Shown here in pieces: positions 1 through 8,238 of a stretch of DNA of 64,000 bases. The notes under the pieces were generated by a model, which saw only the letters and a list, made by a program, of their open reading frames with translations, searched no databases and was not told the DNA's origin. Where the stretch lies: the NCBI GenBank assembly GCA_934660915.1, contig CAKUIF010000006.1, forward strand, positions 62,001-126,000. The letters are read 5' to 3'. This stretch comes from an uncultured Olsenella sp. (lineage in GTDB: Bacteria; Actinomycetota; Coriobacteriia; Coriobacteriales; Atopobiaceae). How positions within the stretch are numbered: the first letter of the stretch is position 1; every line of letters begins with the position of its first letter. Made by a program: the position numbers and the translations under genes.

Positions 1-588
1 CTCGAGGACGTCTGCCTGCGTCTTGAATCGGGCACGGTGTACGGGATCGAGGGTCCCAACGGGTCGGGTAAAACCATGCTCATGCGGGCGATCCTGGGGT
101 TGATACATCTAGATTCCGGGAACATCCTGGTGGATGGCATGCGGATAGGGGCGGACCTGGATTTTGCTCCTGACGCCGGGGTCCTCATCGAGTCTCCCTC
201 CTTCCTGCCCGGAAAGACGGGAAGGGACAATCTCCTGTACCTCGTGCGGATAAAGAATGCCGTAGGGGAGGCGGAGGTTGATGCGGCGCTCGAGAAGGTG
301 GGCCTGGCCGATGCGAGGGGAAAGAAGTACCGCCAGTACTCGCTTGGCATGAGACAAAGGCTCGGCATCGCCGGCGCGATTGTTGAGAAACCCAAGCTCG
401 TCGTTCTCGATGAACCGACCAACGCCCTAGACGAGTCCGGCATAGACATGGCCGTCAAGGTCGTTGCGGAGCAAAAAGCGCGCGGCGCACTCGTTATCGT
501 CTCGTGCCACAGCGCAGAGCTGTTGAGCCGCATGGTTGACGTGAGGATTCGGATGGCGGAGGGGAGGGTGCTCGATGTGGAAGGCTAG
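1..588 (+). CDS. ABC transporter ATP-binding protein (5' end outside window)
   Basis: The reading frame is open from base 1, so the start lies upstream and the N-terminal strands are partly missing. The visible part shows a Walker A (GPNGSGKT, about residues 18-25), the ABC signature YSLGMRQRLGIA, a Walker B LVVLDEPT with catalytic Glu, and an H-loop (SCHSAE). The short form with this signature resembles ATPases of the bacitracin/lantibiotic-resistance exporter class, but the substrate cannot be read from it. It overlaps the next gene by 14 nt, so the two are translationally coupled. Family certain; substrate unknown. Confidence 0.93.
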   Translation, partial: LEDVCLRLESGTVYGIEGPNGSGKTMLMRAILGLIHLDSGNILVDGMRIGADLDFAPDAGVLIESPSFLPGKTGRDNLLYLVRIKNAVGEAEVDAALEKVGLADARGKKYRQYSLGMRQRLGIAGAIVEKPKLVVLDEPTNALDESGIDMAVKVVAEQKARGALVIVSCHSAELLSRMVDVRIRMAEGRVLDVEG

Positions 589-1195
589 AAAACAAAGAGC
601 CGCAGCGACTGCACTCCTCGCCTGCGTGCTTCTTGGCGTCTATGGCGCAAGAGTCGCATGGGTGAACGCGAACGCAAAGGCCGAAGAGATTCCGCAGCAG
701 ACCTACGCGACAGGTCAGGACGTGGCGCTCAAAGGGTCTTTCTTCGAATCGAAGGATGTGGAGAGCACCGGCTCGTACAGCGTAAGGCTCGTGAAAGCCG
801 AGCTTATGAGCCGCTCGGAGTACCTCGAGGAATCGGACGGCGCGACGCAAGCAAGCGTAAAAGAGGCGCGCTCCATCGTGGTCCTGGAGCTTGCGCTGCG
901 AAACGACGGGGACGAACCCGGCGCGTACAACCTGTTGTTCTCGGTCCTCAGTGCCAAGGACGGATCGCAGTACCTTATTGCCGATACCGAGCTGTGGTCC
1001 AAGGTGAACCCCAAGGTATCGGCGGGACAGTATATGGTGGCCGTGCGGCCGCATTCCGAGTACGTTGCAAGAATCCCCTACGCGATCAACTCGTCCGGCG
1101 ACAAGAAATACGAGGAAGCCATCGGAGCCAAAAGCTTTTGGCTGGCGGTGTCGGACTATCCGGTAAAGAACGTGATCGATGTCGAATTAGATTGA
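575..1195 (+). CDS. Membrane-anchored extracytoplasmic protein partnered with the ABC ATPase (DUF5028-like)
   Basis: A 206-residue protein with a basic N-terminus and one hydrophobic segment (about residues 11-30), followed by a soluble, beta-rich domain predicted to lie outside the membrane. There is no lipobox cysteine, so it is probably a signal-anchor or cleaved secreted protein. The ATG is preceded by GGAGGGGAGG inside the ATPase gene. The overlap with the ATPase indicates a common operon and a role with that transporter. It reminds me of DUF5028 proteins found beside bacteriocin-type ABC transporters, but that label is from memory and unchecked. Codon use is looser than in the ribosomal genes downstream. 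Confidence 0.75.
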   Translation: MWKARKQRAAATALLACVLLGVYGARVAWVNANAKAEEIPQQTYATGQDVALKGSFFESKDVESTGSYSVRLVKAELMSRSEYLEESDGATQASVKEARSIVVLELALRNDGDEPGAYNLLFSVLSAKDGSQYLIADTELWSKVNPKVSAGQYMVAVRPHSEYVARIPYAINSSGDKKYEEAIGAKSFWLAVSDYPVKNVIDVELD

Positions 1196-1440
1196 GCAGT
1201 CGCATGGAGTTTTATCGCTCGCGTCGGCCCCCCTTGTCCGCTAATTATGGTGAGAGGGTGACGCGGGCTTCTCGTATGCGCTACGTGCTTATTTGGCGTA
1301 TTATGAACAATCGCGTCTGTAGACGGGACCTTTCTGTCTCGGGCGCAGGCAACTATAAGGCTCCGGAGGCGCGCCACGCCGAAGGAGGTCCGAGGCTCGA
1401 ACGCCCCGGGCTTAAAACCCCATGATTTAAGGAGTGAACA

Positions 1441-2001
1441 ATGGCAGACGAGAAGTACACCCCCCGTCTTAAGGAGCTCTACGTCGGCACCGTCCGCGAC
1501 GAGCTTCAGAAGCAGTTCAACTACAAGAACGTCATGATGATCCCGAAGATCGAGAAGATTGTCGTGAACATGGGCGTTGGCGAGGCCGCCACCGACTCCA
1601 AGGCCATCGACGGCGCCGTCGCCGACCTCCGCGCCATCACCGGCCAGCAGCCGCTCGTGACCCGCGCCCGTAAGTCCATCGCCACCTTCAAGCTCCGTGC
1701 CGGCATGCCCATCGGCGCCAAGGTCACCCTCCGCGGCGACCGCATGTGGGAGTTCCTGGATCGCCTGATCTGCATTGCCATCCCGCGCATCCGCGACTTC
1801 CGCGGCATCTCCGCCAAGTCCTTCGACGGCCGCGGCAACTTCTCCATGGGCGTCACCGAGCAGCTCATCTTCCCGGAGATCGACTTCGACAAGATCGATC
1901 ACACCCGCGGCATGGACATCACCATCGTGACCACCGCCCAGACCGACGAGGAGGGCAAGGCGCTTCTCGACGCCTTCCACTTCCCGTTCAAGAAGGCGTA
2001 G
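1441..2001 (+). CDS. rplE: 50S ribosomal protein L5
   Basis: 186 residues, full length for L5, which binds 5S rRNA in the central protuberance. Characteristic stretches are KIEKIVVNMGVGEA near the N-terminus, KARKSIATFKLR-type rRNA-binding residues and FPEIDFDKID...GMDITIVTTA near the C-terminus. RBS AAGGAG lies just before the ATG. It is the first ribosomal gene in the window. The usual upstream neighbour rplX (L24) is not present. Instead there are 245 nt without a gene after the ABC cassette, containing a -10-like TATTAT (1299-1304) with no convincing -35. Confidence 0.98.
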   Translation: MADEKYTPRLKELYVGTVRDELQKQFNYKNVMMIPKIEKIVVNMGVGEAATDSKAIDGAVADLRAITGQQPLVTRARKSIATFKLRAGMPIGAKVTLRGDRMWEFLDRLICIAIPRIRDFRGISAKSFDGRGNFSMGVTEQLIFPEIDFDKIDHTRGMDITIVTTAQTDEEGKALLDAFHFPFKKA

Positions 2002-2062
2002 TCAATATATTTGCAGTAGGGGAGCGTGAACGTTCCCCCAAGGATTCTCTGAAGGAGGATTT

Positions 2063-2248
2063 GTGGCTAAGACATCGATGATCGTCAAGGCGTCGCGCGA
2101 GCCGAAGTACTCGACCCGCAAGCAGAACCGTTGCCAGCGCTGTGGGCGTCCCCACTCCGTGTATCGCAAGTTCGGCCTCTGCCGTGTGTGCTTCCGCGAG
2201 CTTGCGAGCAAGGGCGAGCTTCCTGGCGTCCGCAAGGCAAGCTGGTAG
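2063..2248 (+). CDS. rpsN: 30S ribosomal protein S14, zinc-binding type Z
   Basis: 61 residues, the short zinc-binding form. It carries the two CxxC pairs (CQRC and CRVC) that hold zinc, which is the usual form in Gram-positive bacteria. The start is GTG, chosen because GAAGGAGG lies 7 nt upstream and no ATG is available in frame. It sits in the normal position between rplE and rpsH. S14 is a late-assembling head protein of the small subunit. Confidence 0.98.
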   Translation: MAKTSMIVKASREPKYSTRKQNRCQRCGRPHSVYRKFGLCRVCFRELASKGELPGVRKASW

Positions 2249-2340
2249 GACGCAAAGGGCTCTGGCGTTAAGGCGCGCCCGCTATGGGTGGGAGCGAACC
2301 GAGCGCACAGGTTCATCATTAACAAAGGAGAAAAGGATCC

Positions 2341-2739
2341 ATGAAGATTACCGATCCCGTTTCTGACATGCTGACGCGTATCCGCAACGCGAACTCGGCG
2401 AACAAGGCCGAGGTCTCCATGCCTTCCACGAAGGTTCTGGTTGCCATTGCGGGCGTTATGCTGGCAGAGGGCTACATCGCGGGCTTTGAGGTCGAGGACA
2501 CCAAGCCCCAGAAGACCCTTCACATTACCCTCAAGTACGGTGCCCGCCGCGCCAAGGTCATCCGCGGCATCAAGCGCGTGTCCAAGCCGGGCCTGCGCAT
2601 CTACTCCACCGCTGACAAGCTTCCGCGCGTCCTCGGTGGCCTCGGCACCGCTATCATCTCTACTTCCCGCGGCATGATGTGCGACCGCGATGCCCGCAAG
2701 GCCGGCATCGGCGGCGAGGTCATCGCCTACATCTGGTAA
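2341..2739 (+). CDS. rpsH: 30S ribosomal protein S8
   Basis: 132 residues, normal length. It begins MKITDPVSDMLTRIRNAN, and ends with the conserved STSRGMMCDRDARKAGIGGEVIAYIW region that contacts 16S rRNA helix 21. In other bacteria S8 is the autogenous repressor of the spc operon, binding near the L5 start. I did not find a matching helix-21-like structure by eye. RBS AAAGGAG precedes the ATG. Confidence 0.98.
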   Translation: MKITDPVSDMLTRIRNANSANKAEVSMPSTKVLVAIAGVMLAEGYIAGFEVEDTKPQKTLHITLKYGARRAKVIRGIKRVSKPGLRIYSTADKLPRVLGGLGTAIISTSRGMMCDRDARKAGIGGEVIAYIW

Positions 2740-2767
2740 ATCTCGACAGGAATGAAAGGAGACAACC

Positions 2768-3304
2768 GTGTCTCGTATTGGTAAGAAGCCTGTCCTGGTT
2801 CCCGCCGGAGTCACTGTGGCAGTCGACAACACCACCGTTACGGTCAAGGGCCCCAAGGGCGAGCTGACCCGTACGTTCTCTGAGCTCATCTCCATCAAGG
2901 AGGAGGGCGAGGAGATCATCGTCGTCCGCAACGACGACACCCAGGACTCCAACGCCCAGCAGGGTCTTGTCCGCACCCTCATCCACAACATGGTCGTTGG
3001 CGTTTCCGAGGGCTTCGAGAAGAAGCTCGAGCTCACCGGCGTCGGCTACCGCGCCACGCTCAAGGGCAAGGACCTCGACCTCTCCCTCGGCTATTCTCAC
3101 CCGGTCGTTTACCCGGCCCCCGAGAACATCACCTTCGTGGTGCCTGACAACACCCACATCACCGTTCAGGGCATCTCCAAGGAGCAGGTCGGCCAGGTTG
3201 CCGCCGAGATCCGCATGAAGCGTCCTCCCGAGCCGTACAAGGGCAAGGGTATCCACTACGAGGGCGAGCACATCCGCCGCAAGCTCGGCAAGGCCGCCAA
3301 GTAG
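2768..3304 (+). CDS. rplF: 50S ribosomal protein L6
   Basis: 178 residues, starting GTG with AAAGGAG about 8 nt upstream. The N-terminal motif SRIGKKPV and the C-terminal motif KRPPEPYKGKGIHYEGEHIRRKLGKAAK (shared by L6 proteins) are clear. L6 lies near the factor-binding site of the large subunit. Position in the operon is standard. The 59-nt gap to rplR holds a short GC-rich inverted repeat (CCCATCACC...GGTGATGG) that may process or partly attenuate the message. Confidence 0.97.
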   Translation: MSRIGKKPVLVPAGVTVAVDNTTVTVKGPKGELTRTFSELISIKEEGEEIIVVRNDDTQDSNAQQGLVRTLIHNMVVGVSEGFEKKLELTGVGYRATLKGKDLDLSLGYSHPVVYPAPENITFVVPDNTHITVQGISKEQVGQVAAEIRMKRPPEPYKGKGIHYEGEHIRRKLGKAAK

Positions 3305-3363
3305 TAACGCTTAACGCAAAAGCCCATCACCCCGTCAGGTGATGGCATGTCTAAGGAGAAGGA

Positions 3364-3732
3364 ATGAACAAGTTCCAGGCCAAGCAGGCCGGTCTCGAGC
3401 GCCGCAAGCGCCGCGTCCGCGCCAAGGTCTCCGGTACCGCCGAGCGTCCGCGCCTCGCCGTGCACCGCACCAACGCTCACATCTACGCCCAGGTCATCGA
3501 CGATGTCGACGGCAAGACCATCTGCGCCGCCTCGACCCTCGACCCTGAGTTCCGCGCCACCGGCAAGGTCGGCTCCAACAAGGAGGCCGCCGAGTTCGTG
3601 GGCGAGCTCGTGGCGAAGCGCGCCGTCGAGAAGGGCATCACCGAGGTCACCTTCGACCGCGGTGGTCGCATCTATCACGGCCGCGTCAAGGCTCTGGCAG
3701 ACGGTGCCCGCAACGCGGGCCTGAAGTTCTAG
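3364..3732 (+). CDS. rplR: 50S ribosomal protein L18
   Basis: 122 residues. The 5S rRNA-binding core shows RLAVHRTNAHIYAQVIDD, the region ATGKVGSNKEAAEFVGELVAKRAVEKGI and the C-terminal FDRGGRIYHGRVKALADGAR. Together with L5 it anchors 5S rRNA. Nine nucleotides separate it from rpsE, whose RBS AGGAGG overlaps the stop region. Confidence 0.98.
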   Translation: MNKFQAKQAGLERRKRRVRAKVSGTAERPRLAVHRTNAHIYAQVIDDVDGKTICAASTLDPEFRATGKVGSNKEAAEFVGELVAKRAVEKGITEVTFDRGGRIYHGRVKALADGARNAGLKF

Positions 3733-3741
3733 GAGGATTCA

Positions 3742-4263
3742 ATGGCACGAGATCGTAAGCGCCAGCAGGATACGGATCTTCAGGAGCGCGTCGTCTTCAT
3801 CCACCGCGTTTCGAAGACCGTCAAGGGCGGCCGTCGTATGTCGCTGCTCGCTCTGGTCGTCGTCGGCGACGGCAAGGGCAACGTGGGCCTCGGCCTCGGC
3901 AAGTCCGCTGAGGTGCCCCTGGCTATTTCCAAGGCCGTCGAGGACGCCAAGAAGAACATGTTCCACGTCGAGGTCACCGAGGCCGGCTCCGTGCCGCACG
4001 CCGTCGAGGGCCACTACGGCGCGGGCCGCGTCCTCATCAAGCCGGCTATCGAGGGTACCGGCGTCATCGCCGGCGGCCCTGTCCGTCCGCTCTTCGAGCT
4101 TGCCGGCATCACCAACGTCCTCTCCAAGTCTCTCGGCACCAACAACGCCCTTAACATGATTAAGGCCGCCGCCGAGGGCCTGAAGGAGCTCTCCACCCCC
4201 GAGCAGACCGCTGAGCGTCGCGGCCTGACCGTGGGCGAGATGTTCGTCGGGAAGGAGAACTAA
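3742..4263 (+). CDS. rpsE: 30S ribosomal protein S5
   Basis: 173 residues. The dsRBD-like N-domain has ERVVFIHRVSKTVKGGRRMSLLALVVVGDGKGNVGLGLGKS, and the C-domain has GAGRVLIKPAIEGTGVIAGGPVRPLFELAGITNVLSKSLGTNN. S5 lines the mRNA entry site and is the classical spectinomycin-resistance locus. The loop near KTVKGGR is intact. Two nucleotides separate it from rpmD, a coupled arrangement. Confidence 0.98.
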   Translation: MARDRKRQQDTDLQERVVFIHRVSKTVKGGRRMSLLALVVVGDGKGNVGLGLGKSAEVPLAISKAVEDAKKNMFHVEVTEAGSVPHAVEGHYGAGRVLIKPAIEGTGVIAGGPVRPLFELAGITNVLSKSLGTNNALNMIKAAAEGLKELSTPEQTAERRGLTVGEMFVGKEN

Positions 4264-4265
4264 AG

Positions 4266-4451
4266 ATGGCTCAGTCCCTCAAGATCACCCTGGTCCGCTC
4301 CGCCCAGTGCGGCGTCAAGAAGGACCAGACCGCTACCGCCAAGGCCCTCGGCCTTCGCAAGATCGGCGATTGTGTCGAGCAGCCCGACAACCCGGGCATC
4401 CGCGGCATGATCTTCAAGATCAAGCACCTCGTCAACGTGGAAGAGAACTAG
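4266..4451 (+). CDS. rpmD: 50S ribosomal protein L30
   Basis: 61 residues, normal for the bacterial L30. It has the LKITLVRSAQCGVKKDQTATAKALGLRKIGDCVEQPDNPGIRGMI pattern, with the turn around PDNPGIRGMI conserved. RBS AAGGAGA lies over the end of rpsE. It is followed after 10 nt by rplO. Confidence 0.97.
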   Translation: MAQSLKITLVRSAQCGVKKDQTATAKALGLRKIGDCVEQPDNPGIRGMIFKIKHLVNVEEN

Positions 4452-4461
4452 GAGTCAACCA

Positions 4462-4911
4462 ATGCAGCTCAACGATCTGCGCCCCGCGGAGGGCTCCCGC
4501 AAGAACCGCAAGCGCATCGGCCGCGGCAACTCGTCCGGTCACGGCACCACTGCGGGTCGCGGCACCAAGGGTCAGCTTTCCCGCTCCGGCGGCGGCAAGG
4601 GCAAGGGCTTCGAGGGCGGCCAGCAGCCGCTCGCCATGCGCCTGCCTAAGCTCCCCGGCTTCATCAACCACAACCGCGTCGAGTACGCTCCTGTGAACCT
4701 TTCCCGCCTCGACGCCCTCTACGCTGACGGCGAGACCGTCGACGGCGCCTCCCTCGTGGAGAAGGGCGTCATCAAGCGCGAGTACCAGCTCGTGAAGGTC
4801 CTCGGCGACGGCGAGCTCACCAAGAAGCTCACCGTCAAGGTCGACAAGGTCTCCGCCTCTGCCCAGGCCAAGATTGAGGCGGCCGGAGGAAAGGTCGAGC
4901 AGGCGTGCTAA
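4462..4911 (+). CDS. rplO: 50S ribosomal protein L15
   Basis: 149 residues. The Arg/Gly-rich N-terminal extension (KNRKRIGRGNSSGHGTTAGRGTKGQ, SRSGGGKGKGFEGGQQPLAMRLPKLPGF) penetrates 23S rRNA, and the C-terminal globular half ends at an alpha-beta domain. Its last 7 nt overlap the secY start, the same order as in most bacteria (L15 then SecY). Confidence 0.98.
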   Translation: MQLNDLRPAEGSRKNRKRIGRGNSSGHGTTAGRGTKGQLSRSGGGKGKGFEGGQQPLAMRLPKLPGFINHNRVEYAPVNLSRLDALYADGETVDGASLVEKGVIKREYQLVKVLGDGELTKKLTVKVDKVSASAQAKIEAAGGKVEQAC

Positions 4912-6182
4912 AGGGAATCGCCAACGCTTTTCGCGTTCCGGAACTGAGGAAGAAGCTCCTTCTTACCGCGGGTATCCTCCTGCTGTATCGCTTCGGCGCG
5001 TATCTTCCCGTCCCGGGAGTTCCGTTCCAGGATATGCTGACCGCCTACCAGACGGGCCTTTCCTCGAGCGGTGCTATGGCCGTGCTCAACCTGTTCTCAG
5101 GCGGCGCGCTTTCCCGCATGTCCGTATTCAGCCTCGGCATCATGCCCTACATCACCGCTCAGATTATTCTGCAGCTGATGCAGGCCGTGATTCCGTCGCT
5201 CGGCGAGCTTGCTAAGGAGGGCGAGTCCGGTCAGCGCAAGATCACGCAGTACACGCGCTACCTCACGATCGGCCTCGCCCTCATCTCTTCGATCGGCTAC
5301 CTGTTCCTGTTCAAGAGCTATGGCGTTAGCTTCGCGAACATGGGCATCGCCGAGGGGCTCCAGAACTTCATCGTGGTCTTCACGATGCTTGTTGGCGCCA
5401 TCATCATCATGTGGCTGGGTGAGGTCATCACCCAGCGCGGCATCGGCAACGGCATGTCGCTCATCATCTTCGCGAACATCATGAGCGGCCTGCCCACCTC
5501 GCTGATCTCGTCTGTCGCCAACAACGGCAACGTTGTCCTTACCGTTATCACCATGCTCGTCATCGTGGCGATCATCCCGCTCATCGTCTACGTTGAGCGC
5601 GGCCAGCGCCGCATCCCGATCCAGTACGCCAAGCGCGTCGTGGGTCGCCGAGTCATGGGCGGTCAGGCCACTTACCTGCCGATCAAGGTCAACACCGCCG
5701 GCGTCGTGCCGATCATCTTCGCCTCTGCGATCCTGTATCTCCCGGCGCAGCTCGCGGTGTTCTTCCCCAACGTCGGCTGGGTCCAGGCCGTGGCCAACGC
5801 GCTTTCCGCGGGTTGGATCAATTGGGTCCTCTCGGTCCTTCTCATCGTGGCGTTCGCGTACTTCTACTCCTCGATGGTCTTCAACCCTGAAGAGACTGCC
5901 GATCAGCTTCGCAAGCAGGGCGGCTTCATCCCGGGCGTTCGTCCCGGTGCTGCCACCGCCGCGTACATTAAGAGCACCATCGACCACGTGACCCTGCCGG
6001 GCGCCCTCTTTATGGCCGTCCTCGCCGTCGTCCCGTCGATCATCTTCTGGTTCACGGGCAACTCGCTCGTCCAGGCGTTCGGCGGCACCTCGGTGCTCAT
6101 CATGGTCGGCGTGGCCATGGATACGCTCGCCTCTCTGGAGAGCCAGCTCAAGATGAACAACTACGACGGCTTCTTTAAGTAA
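4905..6182 (+). CDS. secY: Protein translocase channel subunit SecY
   Basis: 425 residues with ten hydrophobic segments. It begins LKGIANAFRVPELRKKLLLTAGILLLYRFGAYLPVPG (TM1), shows the plug/TM2 region FSGGALSRMSVFSLGIMPYITAQIILQLM, and the cytosolic loop with VERGQRRIPIQYAKRVVGRR used for SecA/ribosome docking. The GTG start is used because GGAGGA lies 14 nt upstream inside rplO and no better codon exists. It forms the SecYEG pore in the cytoplasmic membrane. Overlap with rplO implies coupling. Confidence 0.98.
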   Translation: MLKGIANAFRVPELRKKLLLTAGILLLYRFGAYLPVPGVPFQDMLTAYQTGLSSSGAMAVLNLFSGGALSRMSVFSLGIMPYITAQIILQLMQAVIPSLGELAKEGESGQRKITQYTRYLTIGLALISSIGYLFLFKSYGVSFANMGIAEGLQNFIVVFTMLVGAIIIMWLGEVITQRGIGNGMSLIIFANIMSGLPTSLISSVANNGNVVLTVITMLVIVAIIPLIVYVERGQRRIPIQYAKRVVGRRVMGGQATYLPIKVNTAGVVPIIFASAILYLPAQLAVFFPNVGWVQAVANALSAGWINWVLSVLLIVAFAYFYSSMVFNPEETADQLRKQGGFIPGVRPGAATAAYIKSTIDHVTLPGALFMAVLAVVPSIIFWFTGNSLVQAFGGTSVLIMVGVAMDTLASLESQLKMNNYDGFFK

Positions 6183-6230
6183 GCCGCCTGCGGGTTCGAG
6201 TAACGCCAATTTCGGAAGAAAGGTAAGGCC

Positions 6231-6857
6231 ATGAACATCGTTCTTCTTGGCGCCCCCGGCGCCGGCAAGGGCACCCAGGGCCAGAAGCTCGTGGAGGATT
6301 ACGGTTTTGCCCACATCTCCACCGGCGACCTGCTCCGCGCTGCCGTCAAGGCTGGCTCTGAGCTTGGCATCAAGGCCAAGTCCTATATGGAGTCCGGCCA
6401 GCTCGTCCCCGACCAGCTTGTCATCGATCTCGTCAAGGAGCGTCTCGACTCCGATGACGCCCAGAAGGGCTTCATCCTCGACGGCTTCCCCCGCAACACC
6501 GCCCAGGCGGTTGCGCTCGACTCCGAGCTCGCCGCCATGGGCCGCGACCTTGACGCTGCGCTGCTCGTCAGCGTTCCCGACGCCTCCGTCGTGGAGCGCC
6601 TCTCTTCTCGCCGCACCTGCAAGTCCTGCGGCTACACGGCTCCGGCCGGCACCGAGGTGTGCCCCCGCTGCTCTGGCGAGATGTACCAGCGCGACGATGA
6701 CAAGCCCGAGACGATTCAGCGTCGTCTCGACACGTACCACACCCAGACTGCCCCGCTGATCGAGTACTACCGGGGCCACTCGATTCTCAAGGAGGTCGAC
6801 GGAGATCGTCCCGTCGACGAGGTCTACGCCGACGTCAAGGATCTCCTGAGCCTATGA
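6231..6857 (+). CDS. adk: Adenylate kinase, long zinc-LID type
   Basis: 208 residues. Walker A is GAPGAGKGTQ and the NMP-binding region is HISTGDLLRAAVKAGSELG. The LID carries two CxxC pairs (CKSC and CPRC) that bind zinc, the form common in Gram-positives. FPRNTAQAVAL is the conserved AMP-binding stretch. It interconverts ATP plus AMP with two ADP. Its stop overlaps the start of map by 4 nt (ATGA). Confidence 0.98.
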   Translation: MNIVLLGAPGAGKGTQGQKLVEDYGFAHISTGDLLRAAVKAGSELGIKAKSYMESGQLVPDQLVIDLVKERLDSDDAQKGFILDGFPRNTAQAVALDSELAAMGRDLDAALLVSVPDASVVERLSSRRTCKSCGYTAPAGTEVCPRCSGEMYQRDDDKPETIQRRLDTYHTQTAPLIEYYRGHSILKEVDGDRPVDEVYADVKDLLSL

Positions 6858-7642
6858 TCAAGCGCAAAGATCCTCAACAGATCGAGCAGATGAAGGCCGC
6901 CGGGGCATTGTCCAAGGCGGCTCTTCGTCTAGCTGGGACCATGGTTGTCCCCGGCACGTCCACGCTTGCGATTGACCAAGCCGTGGAGAGCTTCATCCGT
7001 GAAAACGACGGAAAGCCCACCTTCAAGGGGTACGGTGGTTTTCCGGGCAGCATCTGTGCGTCCCTCAACGAGCAGGTCGTGCACGGAATTCCGTCCGAAG
7101 CCGTGGTGCTCAAGGAGGGGGATATCCTCTCGGTCGACACCGGTGCCACCTTGAACCGTTGGGTTGGCGATAACGCGTGGACTTTCTACTGCGGCGAGGT
7201 CTCGAGCGAATGGCAGGGCTTGTGCGAAGTCACGCGCGACTGCCTCAAGGCAGCCATTGAGCAGGCGGTGCCCGGCAACCGACTCGGCGACATCGGAGCC
7301 GCGGTCCAGGAGCTTGCCGAGGCGAATGGCTACGGCGTTGTCCGCGACTACGTCGGGCACGGCATCGGCCGGGCGATGCACGAGGACCCCGAGGTCCGAA
7401 ACTACGGCAGGCACGGCCGCGGCGTTAAGCTCCAAGCGGGCATGGTGCTCGCGATCGAGCCGATGATCACCTTGGGATTCTACGAGTGCCGCACCCTCGG
7501 AAATGGCTGGACCGTCGTCACCTGCGATGGAGGAGCCGCGGCTCACTACGAGAACACCGTCGCCATCACCGATGACGGTCCGGTGATCCTCACCGCCGAC
7601 GACGAAGGTCCTTGGTGCTCAATGCAAGGCGGTGCCAACTAA
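6854..7642 (+). CDS. map: Type I methionine aminopeptidase
   Basis: 262 residues, slightly longer than E. coli MAP (264). Metal-binding residues are visible: SVDTGA region with Asp, GHGIGRAMHEDP with His, AIEPMI with Glu and HYENTVAI with Glu. It removes the N-terminal Met from nascent chains, matching its place beside the ribosomal genes. It overlaps adk by 4 nt, so it is translated as part of the secY-adk-map unit. A stable hairpin follows the stop (7654-7696). Confidence 0.97.
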   Translation: MIKRKDPQQIEQMKAAGALSKAALRLAGTMVVPGTSTLAIDQAVESFIRENDGKPTFKGYGGFPGSICASLNEQVVHGIPSEAVVLKEGDILSVDTGATLNRWVGDNAWTFYCGEVSSEWQGLCEVTRDCLKAAIEQAVPGNRLGDIGAAVQELAEANGYGVVRDYVGHGIGRAMHEDPEVRNYGRHGRGVKLQAGMVLAIEPMITLGFYECRTLGNGWTVVTCDGGAAAHYENTVAITDDGPVILTADDEGPWCSMQGGAN

Positions 7643-7653
7643 GTCTTCTTTGA

Positions 7654-7696
7654 GGCGTGTCCGAAAATCACTTCAGCTGAGGTTTCCGGACACGCC
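7654..7696. other. Stable hairpin in the map-infA gap
   Basis: GGCGTGTCCG (7654-7663) pairs perfectly with CGGACACGCC (7687-7696), and AAA/TTT extend the stem inward past a bulged C. There is no T-run after it, so it is not a clean Rho-independent terminator. It may end part of the transcription, protect the 3' end of map mRNA or be a small repeat. Function unknown. Confidence 0.6.
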
Positions 7697-7743
7697 GCAA
7701 GCAGGTACTGAGTTGTTGTAGTTGTGGAGGGTACCCACGTCCG

Positions 7744-7772
7744 TGGACGCCCCCGTGAATTTTCGATATATT
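7744..7772 (+). promoter_or_regulatory. Putative sigma-70 type promoter for infA-rpmJ-rpsM...
   Basis: TGGACG (7744-7749) and TATATT (7767-7772) are separated by 17 nt, matching 4/6 and 5/6 of the consensus. It lies 36 nt before the infA start, and after the map hairpin, so the alpha-operon half can be made separately from the spc half. Confidence 0.55.
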
Positions 7773-7807
7773 TGTTAGTCGCTGTCACGGCGTAGAGAGG
7801 GATTAAC

Positions 7808-8026
7808 TTGAGCAAGCAGGACGCAATCGAACTCGAGGGCAAGGTCGTCGAGCCTCTGCCCAACGCTATGTTCAACGTGGAGCTCGAGAACGGTAAGACC
7901 ATTCTCTGCACCATCTCGGGAAAGATCAGGATGAACTACATCCGCATTCTTCCGGGAGACAAGGTCGTTGTGGAGATTTCTCCCTACGATCTGACGCGCG
8001 GCCGCATCACCTACCGCTACAAGTAG
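7808..8026 (+). CDS. infA: Translation initiation factor IF-1
   Basis: 72 residues, exact family length. The S1-like OB fold is seen in EGKVVEPLPNAMFNVELENGKTILCTISGKIRMNYIRILPGDKVVVEISPYDLTRGRITYRYK, and the LTRGRI motif is diagnostic. IF-1 binds the 30S A site during initiation. The start is TTG with GAGAGGG upstream. No ATG lies in a plausible position. Confidence 0.97.
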   Translation: MSKQDAIELEGKVVEPLPNAMFNVELENGKTILCTISGKIRMNYIRILPGDKVVVEISPYDLTRGRITYRYK

Positions 8027-8109
8027 GCCTGCGGCACTCAGCCTGGAAATCACGCCAGCGGCTGGGCGAGTAGATAGTTCGTATCAGCACTACCGAAAGG
8101 AATGACGTC

Positions 8110-8223
8110 ATGAAGGTACGCCCTTCGGTCAAGAAGATGTGCGACAAGTGCAAGATCATTCGTCGCCACGGCAAGGTTTACGTCATTTGCGAGAACCCGC
8201 GCCACAAGCAGCGTCAGGGCTAA
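8110..8223 (+). CDS. rpmJ: 50S ribosomal protein L36, zinc-binding form
   Basis: 37 residues, exact family length, which makes it easy to overlook. It reads MKVRPSVKKMCDKCKIIRR and ends NPRHKQRQG. The CxxC, a third Cys and the His form the zinc site of the C+ paralogue. RBS AAAGGAA lies 7 nt upstream of the ATG. Position between infA and rpsM is standard. Confidence 0.97.
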   Translation: MKVRPSVKKMCDKCKIIRRHGKVYVICENPRHKQRQG

Positions 8224-8238
8224 GGAAGGAGCACCAAG

